Source: Neochlamydia sp. S13 (GTDB lineage Bacteria; Chlamydiota; Chlamydiia; Chlamydiales; Parachlamydiaceae). From it: a stretch of 64,000 nucleotides of DNA. The notes under the pieces are model-generated. The model did not search any database and had not been told where the DNA came from. It was given only the letters and a program-made list of their open reading frames with translations. Below, one piece after another: positions 17,606 through 24,942 of the stretch (positions are counted from its first letter, which is position 1; every line of letters begins with the position of its first letter). A program made the position numbers and the translations under genes. The stretch is from NCBI RefSeq assembly GCF_000648235.2, contig NZ_AP017977.1:434001-498000 (forward strand), in the 5' to 3' direction.

Positions 17606-18070
17606 TTAAAAGCCTCTTAAGAAAAGATGGCGAAGCGTTTGCTGGGTTTCCACAAAAATCTCTCCGTCAGGGTTTAAAGCTTCTATTTCTTCTAGGGTAA
17701 ACCAGCGTATCCCATTAGTCTCGCAAGGATTTTCTTTGATCTCGCCTCCTATGGGGCGGGTAATATAAATAAAATCAACATGTTGATGGGCAGGTTGATC
17801 TCCGAAAGGAGGAATCTCTTCTAACAAGCATAGATAGGGACGTTCAAAACTATGCGCATTCCACCGCTCAATCCATATATTTTCTTGAAGAATAATCTCA
17901 ACCTCAAGACCCGTTTCTTCTTTAGCCTCTCGTTTGGCTGCCATAGGGGGAGTTTCGTGAGGATACATATGCCCTCCAGGCGGCAACCATTTACTTAATT
18001 TCCGGTGAAAAATGAGTAAGACTTTTTCATTATCAAAAATATAAGCGGTGGCGGTGCATTGTTTTTCCAT
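17606..18070 (-). CDS. Nudix hydrolase
   Basis: A 154-residue single-domain Nudix hydrolase. The Nudix box fits exactly: G-x5-E-x7-REAKEETGL, running from GHMYPHE at about residue 33 to EETGLEV at about 56. These enzymes hydrolyse nucleoside diphosphates linked to other groups; the substrate cannot be told from this sequence. It has no signal peptide or membrane segment. It is divergent from mazG, another nucleotide-cleaning enzyme, but they are not in one operon. Confidence 0.88.
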   Translation of the reverse strand: MEKQCTATAYIFDNEKVLLIFHRKLSKWLPPGGHMYPHETPPMAAKREAKEETGLEVEIILQENIWIERWNAHSFERPYLCLLEEIPPFGDQPAHQHVDFIYITRPIGGEIKENPCETNGIRWFTLEEIEALNPDGEIFVETQQTLRHLFLRGF

Positions 18071-18374
18071 ATAACCTTATCTAAAATTTTAACCTCCTAC
18101 CCTATCACTTAAGGAAGGATTATTCTAGTTTTTTTACATCGCCTTAGTTTATAAATGAAGAGGCCTATTAAAGCTATAAACCTAAAGGTGGAATTTTATT
18201 TATAGGGTAGCTAAAGGAATGTTTACTTGTGTTTTGTCCTATCTTGTCTAGTGAATGGCTGGCTTTTAAGCTGTGTTTAGCAGGAATGAGCCATAGGATA
18301 AAAGCTAAAATTCCTTAATAAGGCTTCCATGACCTGTAATCCTCGATTATTAATTTAATCCTCTAAACTTAAAA
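18071..18374. other. Divergent intergenic region between nudix gene and mazG
   Basis: About 300 bases presumably carrying promoters for both flanking genes. I see no gene and no clear structured element. Confidence 0.35.
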
Positions 18375-19046
18375 GTGGCTATGCAAGAATTTAATCAACT
18401 GATAGAAATTATTGAGCGTTTGCTAGCGCCTGAAGGCTGCCCTTGGGACCAAGCGCAAACGTTACATTCGCTAAGATCTTCGCTTTTAGAAGAATGCTGT
18501 GAAGTCATTGAAGCGATAGATTTAGGCCACAATAGCCATATTCAAGAAGAGCTAGGGGATCTTTTTTTTAATGCTGTTTTTCTGTGTAAGATAGCAGAAA
18601 AAGAGAAGCGTTTTACTTTTGGTGCTGTGCTTAACGAGCTTAATGAGAAATTAATCCGACGCCACCCGCATGTTTTTGGCGAGGGAAAAAAGATAAATAC
18701 TTCTCAAGAGCTTTCCCATCAGTGGGAAGAAATAAAAAAGCGTGAAAAAGGTAAAGATACGCGCAAAAGTGTCCTGGATGGCATTTCTAAGTGTTTGCCT
18801 GCTTTATCACGCGCTCAAAAAGTTCTTAAAAAAATAAAAAATTTCGGATATTTAAAAGATTTACCGGCTGGTGATCTTTCTTGTATCCATAATGAAAATG
18901 AATTAGGTAAGCATCTTCTTTTCTTGGTAGGAGTAGCTCAAAAACAGGGTCTAGATGCTGAGCATGCTTTAAGAAAAACTCTCGCTCATTTAGAAAAAGA
19001 TTTTCAACTTTTTGAAAAAAAAGCATTTATAAATAACGAGGAATAA
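18375..19046 (+). CDS. mazG: Nucleoside triphosphate pyrophosphohydrolase
   Basis: A 223-residue MazG-type all-alpha NTP pyrophosphatase that converts (d)NTPs to NMPs and pyrophosphate, cleaning the nucleotide pool. The N-terminal domain carries GCPWDQAQTLHSLRSSLLEE followed by CCEVIEAID and the second acidic motif EELGDLFFNAVF; the RRHPHVFGE motif follows. The C-terminal half (about 115-223) is a shorter, more divergent second MazG-like domain. The start may be GTG at 18375 or ATG at 18381. The SRP RNA gene follows directly. Confidence 0.92.
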   Translation: MAMQEFNQLIEIIERLLAPEGCPWDQAQTLHSLRSSLLEECCEVIEAIDLGHNSHIQEELGDLFFNAVFLCKIAEKEKRFTFGAVLNELNEKLIRRHPHVFGEGKKINTSQELSHQWEEIKKREKGKDTRKSVLDGISKCLPALSRAQKVLKKIKNFGYLKDLPAGDLSCIHNENELGKHLLFLVGVAQKQGLDAEHALRKTLAHLEKDFQLFEKKAFINNEE

Positions 19047-19060
19047 GCTATTCTTATAGC

Positions 19061-19158
19061 TGCCGGGGACCTTGTGGAATGAAATAGTTCGAACCAGGTC
19101 AGGACAGGAATGTAGCAGCCTTAAGGATAATGTTTATGCCTTGAGATAATCTCCGGCA
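19061..19158 (+). ncRNA. ffs: Signal recognition particle RNA (4.5S-like, small bacterial type)
   Basis: The 98-base region starts TGCCGGGGA (19061-19069) and ends TCTCCGGCA (19150-19158), which pair to close a single long hairpin. Its apical part contains ACCAGGTCAGGACAGGAA followed by TGTAGCAGCC, the SRP Alu-less domain IV signature with the asymmetric and symmetric loops that bind Ffh. This is the small bacterial SRP RNA, which targets ribosome-nascent chains to the membrane. It lies just after mazG on the same strand. Confidence 0.88.
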
Positions 19159-19453
19159 CTCTTTCTAATTAAATTCTTCTTAAAGTTAAACGATAGTATG
19201 CCTTCCAAGTAAGCTATCTTTCTAACACCTTTTTTCTTGTAGCGTATAAGGTCATTATCTTTTTACCTTTCTTCATTCTAGAGAATGAGGTGGGAAAAAT
19301 ATATTTCTTTATTTATTCTTCTCATGCTTGGCTGCTAGCGCTTTGATGTCAAAATTTTTGTAGAAAGATAATAATCTTTTTGTTAAAATTAAAAGCTATA
19401 AAATCATTTCCTTATTAATAACAGATTTTTATGTACTATTTGAGGTGAATTTA

Positions 19454-20068
19454 ATGAATAAAATTGTATTATTTTTAATAATCTGTTTACTTACTATTTC
19501 TTGTGGTTCACGCTATGGAGATTTTTATCCTATGCATGACGATGGTAAAGCCAAACCGCGCGTGGTATTATTGCCTACCGTGGATGCTACGGAGAGGTCC
19601 TCTAGTGTCGATTATCTTATAAAGCAAACGCGTTATCAATTAAGAGAAAGGGGAAGCTTATATCTTTATCCTCAAGAGTGCGTTGAAAAACAATTAGAAA
19701 AGATAAAAAAAGTTTCCTTTTTTGATCCCGATTTTTCTTTTGTGAAGAATTTTGGGGGAGCTGATGTAATAGTAGCTACCGAACTTGTAGAATATCGAAA
19801 AGATAGGTATGGAGAGGTAGAAGTGAAGTGCATGCCTCCTCATCTGCATAATAAAAATCTATTAACTATGAAGCTAAAGGTGCGTATGATTGATCTACGT
19901 GGAGAGCAACCGACAGTGGTCCTGCAAGAGATTATGACAGAGCAACTTTTGCTCCCTCCTACAGCCTGGGACAATGATAAAGAAAAGTATTACCTCAAAA
20001 AATTGAGCGAGCGTTTAGTTAGAGATCTTGTCATACGCTTAGAAAATGTAGCATTACACGTTCTGTAG
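19454..20068 (+). CDS. Predicted lipoprotein of unknown function
   Basis: A 204-residue protein starting with a lipoprotein signal peptide: MNKIVLFLIICLLTISC, whose LTISC is a lipobox with the lipidated Cys at residue 17. The mature part has alternating beta and alpha character (RVVLLPTVDAT, then GGADVIVATELVEYRKD) reminiscent of proteins that sense or assemble envelope components, but I cannot name a family with confidence. I chose ATG at 19454, with TGAGGTG six bases upstream; GTG at 19445 lies inside that site. Probably anchored in the periplasm or outer membrane. Confidence 0.7.
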   Translation: MNKIVLFLIICLLTISCGSRYGDFYPMHDDGKAKPRVVLLPTVDATERSSSVDYLIKQTRYQLRERGSLYLYPQECVEKQLEKIKKVSFFDPDFSFVKNFGGADVIVATELVEYRKDRYGEVEVKCMPPHLHNKNLLTMKLKVRMIDLRGEQPTVVLQEIMTEQLLLPPTAWDNDKEKYYLKKLSERLVRDLVIRLENVALHVL

Positions 20069-20136
20069 ATGAAAGAGGAGAGAGGGAGGATCAAGCAAGC
20101 CTTACTCTTTTTAATTTATAAACTTAAGTTTAAGCA

Positions 20137-21036
20137 ATGGAAAACATGCAAACATTGATGGTTGAGCGGTTACAGATTTTCACTAGCGCAAGCTTTATAT
20201 TTATAATATTTTTGTTAGTGGCCTGGAAAAATGATTATTTTAGCTCCAGTAGAAGATTGCCTGAATCCAAGCAAGCGCTAGCTGTAAAGGTATGGAGTTG
20301 CCCTTTTGCTATTTTTTTTCTTTTGCAAATTCTACTCGTTCCCGCCTCTTTTAAGTTGTGGGCTTTTTTTTATCCTCACGAAGAGCCCTTTTCTCCTTCA
20401 TCTCTTACTCCAGAAATACAAGGGTGGTACACCATCTACGCTATTTTTGTAACAGGCATAGGAATAGGTGTCTATTACTTTTCTTTATCTAAAGGAAACC
20501 AAGAGATAATTCTAGGAGTATGTGCTTCAAAGGGCAGCCTTTATAAACTACAAGATTTTTTTATTGCTTGCCTAAGTGGGGTGTTAAGTTATCCTTTAGT
20601 CATCGCAACAGGTCAATTTATTGCTCTTTTGTTAATGCTCACCTACCAAAATGTTGAAATTGAGCAAGTAGCTGTGCAGCAGATTAGGATGGCAACCTCT
20701 TCTCTACCTCTGCTAATGACTTTAAGTGTATGCATTATATTTATCGTCCCTATCATCGAAGAATTGCTTTTTAGAGGTTTTTTACAAAATGGATTAAAGA
20801 AATATATGACCTCCAAGCAAGCGATTGGATTGACTTCCTTAATCTTTGCCCTCTTACATTTTTCTTCCCTGCAGGGCTGGGGAAATGTTGAATTAATCGC
20901 TTCGCTTTTTGTCTTGTCTTGCTTTCTAGGATTCATTTACGAGCGGCAGCAATCGATTTGGGCATCTGTTAGCTTACATGCTATTTTCAATGCGGTTAAT
21001 ATTATGCTAATTTTTTATACAAAAAGAGGGGTTTAA
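20137..21036 (+). CDS. CPBP-family intramembrane metalloprotease
   Basis: A 299-residue polytopic membrane protein of the CPBP (CAAX protease / bacteriocin-processing, Abi) family. Motif 1 is EELLFRGFLQ (E208, E209, with Arg), motif 2 is LLHFSSLQGW (H241), and motif 3 is SLHAIFNAVN (H281, N285), the expected glutamate-histidine catalytic set. About seven hydrophobic segments are visible. The substrate is unknown; relatives process prenylated proteins or bacteriocins. It overlaps the next gene, a secreted serpin, by one base, so the protease and a protease-inhibitor-type protein are translated from one message. Confidence 0.85.
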   Translation: MENMQTLMVERLQIFTSASFIFIIFLLVAWKNDYFSSSRRLPESKQALAVKVWSCPFAIFFLLQILLVPASFKLWAFFYPHEEPFSPSSLTPEIQGWYTIYAIFVTGIGIGVYYFSLSKGNQEIILGVCASKGSLYKLQDFFIACLSGVLSYPLVIATGQFIALLLMLTYQNVEIEQVAVQQIRMATSSLPLLMTLSVCIIFIVPIIEELLFRGFLQNGLKKYMTSKQAIGLTSLIFALLHFSSLQGWGNVELIASLFVLSCFLGFIYERQQSIWASVSLHAIFNAVNIMLIFYTKRGV

Positions 21037-22304
21037 TGAAGCACATCTTTACAAAAACTTGGTTTAAATTAGTGATATTAGGATGGATAAGTCTATTCTC
21101 CCTACCTATACAATCGGAGGAAGAAAAAACCTCTCATGATGAGCTGAATGAAAGACTTTTAGTCTCTCAAGGTGCAAATGCGTTTGCTGTAGATATGTAC
21201 AATCAGCTGCCCCCCACGAATAACCTTTGCTTTTCCCCCTATAGTATTTTTTCTTCTTTTGCCATGGCTTATACCGGAGCTGATGAAAATACTCATAAAG
21301 AAATCTCTACTGCTTTTCACTATCCTCCCTCTGTTGATAAATTGGGAAAAGGCTTAGCAGAGCTAAACCATTTCTTTACTTTTTATCCAAGCAGTGCTTC
21401 TGATGAAATACGCGTTAGAGTAGCCAATTCTTTGTGGATTCAAACCAATTTCCCGTTACTGCCTTCTTACAAAGAAAGTATGAAAAAATATTTTAATGGC
21501 ACATTTAGAGTCATCGACTTTAAAGGACAACCTGAAACTGCACGGGCTACCATTAATGCTTGGGTTAAGCATCATACCTTTGGCAAGATCATTGATATTT
21601 TGCATTCCCAAGCCATAGACTCATCAACCCGCATGGTCCTAGTGAGTGCTCTCTATTTGAAAGCAAAATGGAAAAACCCCTTTGATCCCCATTTAACTAC
21701 TCAACAACCTTTCTTTACAGAGGATGGGGTCGTTCAGACAGCTTTATCCATGACTCAAACAGCTTATCTTCCTTATTTAGATACCCCGGAAGCAGCCGTT
21801 GTGGAACTTCCTTACATTCTCTCGCGAAAAGAAGGTCCTGAATTTTCTATGATGATTATTTTACCTCATCAAAAAGAGGCCTTGAGGGAAGTAGAAAAAG
21901 GGTTAACGGCAAGAAAGCTAGAGGAATGGAGAAAAAATTTAGAAAATACTAAGGTCCTTATAACGATTCCTAAATTTAAAGTTCTCCAATCTAGCAATCT
22001 AAAAGATATCTTAGAAAAGATGGGAATGCACACGCCTTTTAGTGAGCAAGCTAATTTTTCAAAGATAACTGAATTTAAAGGGTTAAAGATTGGAAATGTT
22101 TTACATAAAGTCTATCTATCTATGGATGAGAATGGTAGCGAAGCTGCAGCAGCCACCTCCATTAGCATGAATGTTACCTCAATTTTGGAGCCGAAAGCTC
22201 CTATGGTTTTTCAAGTAGACCATCCTTTTATTTATATGATTTATGAGAAAAAGACAGGTACTATCCTCTTTATGGGAAGGGTAACCGACCCTAATAAAAG
22301 TTAG
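21036..22304 (+). CDS. Secreted serpin (serine/cysteine protease inhibitor family)
   Basis: A 422-residue serpin with a Sec signal peptide (about residues 1-27). Typical features: NLCFSPYSIFSSFAMAYTGA near the start of the fold, NAWVKHHTFGKIIDIL, MVLVSALYLKAKWKNPF (the LVNAIYFKG-like breach motif), and a C-terminal FQVDHPFIYMIYEKKTGTILFMGRV. The reactive-centre hinge, from about residue 365, reads ENGSEAAAAT, which fits the inhibitory consensus (Glu, Gly, Thr/Ser, then small residues). By counting, P1-P1' falls at about Thr-Ser, so the target protease cannot be guessed reliably. Export plus an intact hinge suggests a functional inhibitor acting on host or periplasmic proteases. It overlaps the CPBP protease gene by one base. 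Confidence 0.92.
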   Translation: MKHIFTKTWFKLVILGWISLFSLPIQSEEEKTSHDELNERLLVSQGANAFAVDMYNQLPPTNNLCFSPYSIFSSFAMAYTGADENTHKEISTAFHYPPSVDKLGKGLAELNHFFTFYPSSASDEIRVRVANSLWIQTNFPLLPSYKESMKKYFNGTFRVIDFKGQPETARATINAWVKHHTFGKIIDILHSQAIDSSTRMVLVSALYLKAKWKNPFDPHLTTQQPFFTEDGVVQTALSMTQTAYLPYLDTPEAAVVELPYILSRKEGPEFSMMIILPHQKEALREVEKGLTARKLEEWRKNLENTKVLITIPKFKVLQSSNLKDILEKMGMHTPFSEQANFSKITEFKGLKIGNVLHKVYLSMDENGSEAAAATSISMNVTSILEPKAPMVFQVDHPFIYMIYEKKTGTILFMGRVTDPNKS

Positions 22305-22325
22305 CTACTAACTTGTAAAAAAACT

Positions 22326-22365
22326 TATCCTCTATCAAGCGCCTAATCAATTTTGATAGAGGGTA
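22326..22365 (+). terminator. Terminator-like hairpin after the serpin gene
   Basis: A 13-bp stem (TATCCTCTATCAA 22326-22338 with TTGATAGAGGGTA 22353-22365, one G-T pair) with a 14-base loop lies 22 bases after the serpin stop. Only a dispersed T-rich stretch follows, so it may act as a terminator or a stabilising 3' structure. Confidence 0.5.
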
Positions 22366-22486
22366 AGACTCACAAATTTGGCTTGTTTTCTTTCTCTCTA
22401 CTCCCATCTAGTAAAAAATTCTGTAATGGATTATGATTCCTTCATTAAACTGCACCTGATTAGTAAGTCCTTTCCTCAAAAATTGT

Positions 22487-23260
22487 ATGTTTATGAACCT
22501 AAAGTATTATAAGGTCTCTGTTTACGGTATCTCAGACAAAGGCCTTGTACGCTCAAATAATGAAGATTTTTGGACGCATGTGCATGAGTTGGACTTTGTG
22601 GTTTTAACAGATGGAATGGGGGGGCATCGTGCAGGGGAAGTAGCTGCTCGTGAGGCAGCTAAAGCTCTTTGTGAGCACTTGCAGCAAACACTTGCTATCG
22701 CAGGCCCTTCGCTCTCAATTGATGAAGCTCATGGCCTTATTCAGCTATCTATCGAACATGCCAATCATACTGTCTATGAGCTGAGTAAAGCTGAAAAGGA
22801 GTGGCGGGGAATGGGAACCACCCTATGCTGCTTACTCTGCCATCCTCAGGGTATTATTTATGCTCACGTAGGGGACAGTAGAATTTATCGTTTACATAAC
22901 GCTCGTCTTCGACAATTAACTAAAGATCATTCTTTGCTAAGGGAATTAGTGGACTTAGGTCAAGTGAATGAACGAAGTAAAGATAAATTTATCTATAAAA
23001 ACATTATCACTAAAGCGGTAGGCACAGAAAAATCGGTGGAGCCTTCTGTGCATATTAGCGACGTAGCTAAAAATGACATTTACCTAATGTGCTCAGATGG
23101 CCTTACCGATATGCTGAGCACAAAAGAAATTGAATCCGTGCTCAACAGCATTCAAAATATTGAAGTCGCTGCTCACATTCTAGTTGCCAAAGCTAATGAA
23201 AAAGGCGGGCATGATAATATCACTTTAGTGATTGTTAAAATTGATGAAACTCGTGAATAG
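22487..23260 (+). CDS. PP2C-family Ser/Thr protein phosphatase
   Basis: A 257-residue single-domain metal-dependent phosphatase of the Stp/PrpC type. Metal-binding motifs are intact: VLTDGMGGHRAGEVAA, GMGTTLCCLL, AHVGDSRIYRL, YLMCSDGLTDML and GGHDNITLVIV. It is expected to reverse Ser/Thr phosphorylation by Hanks-type kinases in the cytoplasm. The next gene overlaps its end, and the pair PP2C then NifS-like is, as I recall, the order CT259-CT258 in Chlamydia trachomatis. Confidence 0.92.
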   Translation: MFMNLKYYKVSVYGISDKGLVRSNNEDFWTHVHELDFVVLTDGMGGHRAGEVAAREAAKALCEHLQQTLAIAGPSLSIDEAHGLIQLSIEHANHTVYELSKAEKEWRGMGTTLCCLLCHPQGIIYAHVGDSRIYRLHNARLRQLTKDHSLLRELVDLGQVNERSKDKFIYKNIITKAVGTEKSVEPSVHISDVAKNDIYLMCSDGLTDMLSTKEIESVLNSIQNIEVAAHILVAKANEKGGHDNITLVIVKIDETRE

Positions 23261-24386
23261 AATTTATTTAGATAACAACGCCAGCACTTGTGTGGATCCT
23301 CACGTCATCCAGGTAATGACCGAAGTCTTACGCACCTATCCGGGAAATCCTTCTAGCCCTCATTCTTTTGGCCGTGAAGCCCGCCAGGTTTTAAGTCAGG
23401 CACGCCAGGCTATTGCTAGCTATCTTAAAGTACGTCCTCAAGAGATTATTTTTACTTCTGGAGGTACAGAAGGGGCGAATATGGCCATTCGCGGTATCCT
23501 AGGTGCGTTAACTCAAGGGCATATAGTGACCTCTAATGTTGAACATGCTTGTGTGCATAGCGTGATGGATTTATTGCAGCATCAAGGAATTGAGGTTACA
23601 TCTCTTGCGGCAGGTTTGCATGGAGCTGTTCTGCCAAAAGATGTAGCTGCTGCTATTCGTCCCCATACCCGATTGATTGCTTTAATAGGAGCAAATAATG
23701 AAACAGGAGTAAAAACAGATATCAAAGCGATCGCCAAGATAGCAGAAGAGGAAAATGTTCCTTTTTTTGTAGACGGCGTAGCTTTGCTTGGTAAAGAGCC
23801 ATTGGAAATCCCTGCGGGTGTGTCAGCAATGTCTTTCAGTGGACACAAAATTCATGCTCCTAAAGGCTGTGGATTTATTTATCTAAAATCTTCCCAAAAA
23901 TTACTTCCTTTATTGCACGGAGGGCTGCAAGAATATAACCGCCGCGGAGGGACTGAAAATCTGGCCGATATTGCTGGAATGGCTGCAGCCATACAAATAC
24001 TGGCCCAAACTTTACCGGAAGCTTCTGAAAAGATGTTAAAGTTAAGGGTCTATTTCGAAGAGTCTTTAAAAAAGCATTTAGGCGAGGCAGTGCACGTGAA
24101 TGGAGAGGGTGACAGAGTTTGCAATACAATCAACCTAAGTTTCGACGAGGTAGATGGAGAAACATTGTTAGCAGCTTTAGATATGGCAGGAATAGCTGCT
24201 AGCCACGGATCTGCCTGTGCCTCAGGAGCCATGGAGCCTTCACGTATTCTTCTTAACATGGGGATTCCTTTAAAAAGGGTAAGAGAGTCTATTCGCTTTT
24301 CTTTAAGCCGGTATGTCACTCAACAAGAAATAGATCGGGCGATTAATATAATTGTGAATTTGGTAGCCAAACTAAAGGCTTTATAA
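23244..24386 (+). CDS. Cysteine desulfurase, NifS/IscS family
   Basis: A PLP-dependent class V aminotransferase of about 380 residues. The N-terminus has IYLDNNASTCVDP, the PLP-binding lysine lies in MSFSGHKIHAPKG (about K202), and the catalytic cysteine is in SHGSACASGAMEPS (about C325). These enzymes take sulfur from cysteine to make a persulfide for Fe-S clusters or tRNA thiolation. No iscU/nifU gene is adjacent here. I chose ATG at 23244; GTG at 23253 and TTG at 23232 are alternatives. All overlap the PP2C gene, implying coupling. Confidence 0.9.
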   Translation: MKLVNRIYLDNNASTCVDPHVIQVMTEVLRTYPGNPSSPHSFGREARQVLSQARQAIASYLKVRPQEIIFTSGGTEGANMAIRGILGALTQGHIVTSNVEHACVHSVMDLLQHQGIEVTSLAAGLHGAVLPKDVAAAIRPHTRLIALIGANNETGVKTDIKAIAKIAEEENVPFFVDGVALLGKEPLEIPAGVSAMSFSGHKIHAPKGCGFIYLKSSQKLLPLLHGGLQEYNRRGGTENLADIAGMAAAIQILAQTLPEASEKMLKLRVYFEESLKKHLGEAVHVNGEGDRVCNTINLSFDEVDGETLLAALDMAGIAASHGSACASGAMEPSRILLNMGIPLKRVRESIRFSLSRYVTQQEIDRAINIIVNLVAKLKAL

Positions 24387-24810
24387 GCTATCTTTAAGAA
24401 TAGAGGCTTGCAAATAAGCCAGACATACAGGGGACTAAAAAATTGCTGGCGTTTTTTCTAAAAGACGTCAATTGATAATCCCATTATAGCGTATACAATG
24501 TTGCCAGGTATTCTGTCTTATAAAAATTTCTCTTTAAATCTTAAAGCTTTTTAAAATATTTTAGGCATTCTAAAAAGCGTAAAATTTCTCTTTGCATTAA
24601 ATCTTTGCCTTATTTCGCTTAAATTTCCATGGTCATCCAAGAATACCTGTGTTTTCCCTTACTGAAAAACAAGAAGTTTCTTTTTTCAAGATAGATTTAT
24701 ATCTTACTTTCTAAGAAATTTTTCTCCATGTCTTTCTTTATAGAAAGTATAAAAAAAATAAGCGGTATGAACAGCGGCTATAGCCTCTACCAAGTACGAA
24801 TATTTTTTTC
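24387..24810. other. Intergenic region before the LRR array
   Basis: About 420 very AT-rich bases. No open frame of interest. From about 24768 the sequence begins to resemble the spacers upstream of the second and third LRR paralogues (motif CAGC-GCTATAGC-TCTACCAA). Confidence 0.4.
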
Positions 24811-24942
24811 TCTTAAAATAAAAATTGATCAATAAAGATAAAAAGAATAAGTTAAGGGCAATAAGGTAAGATAAGATCTTAAAAAGCAGGTTACACCAGC
24901 ATTTAAGGCAATCACTTATCCTAAAACTTTTAGGAGGTTATT
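24811..24942 (+). repeat. Leader repeat, copy 1 of 4, upstream of U-box/LRR genes
   Basis: A roughly 130-base block beginning TTAAAATAAAAATTGAT and ending with an AGGAGG-type ribosome-binding site is shared, at high identity, by all four paralogues. It surely contains their common 5' leader and probably the promoter; TTGATC followed 17 bases later by TAAGTT is a weak -35/-10 candidate. Shared regulation of the four genes is an inference from this conservation. Confidence 0.75.
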
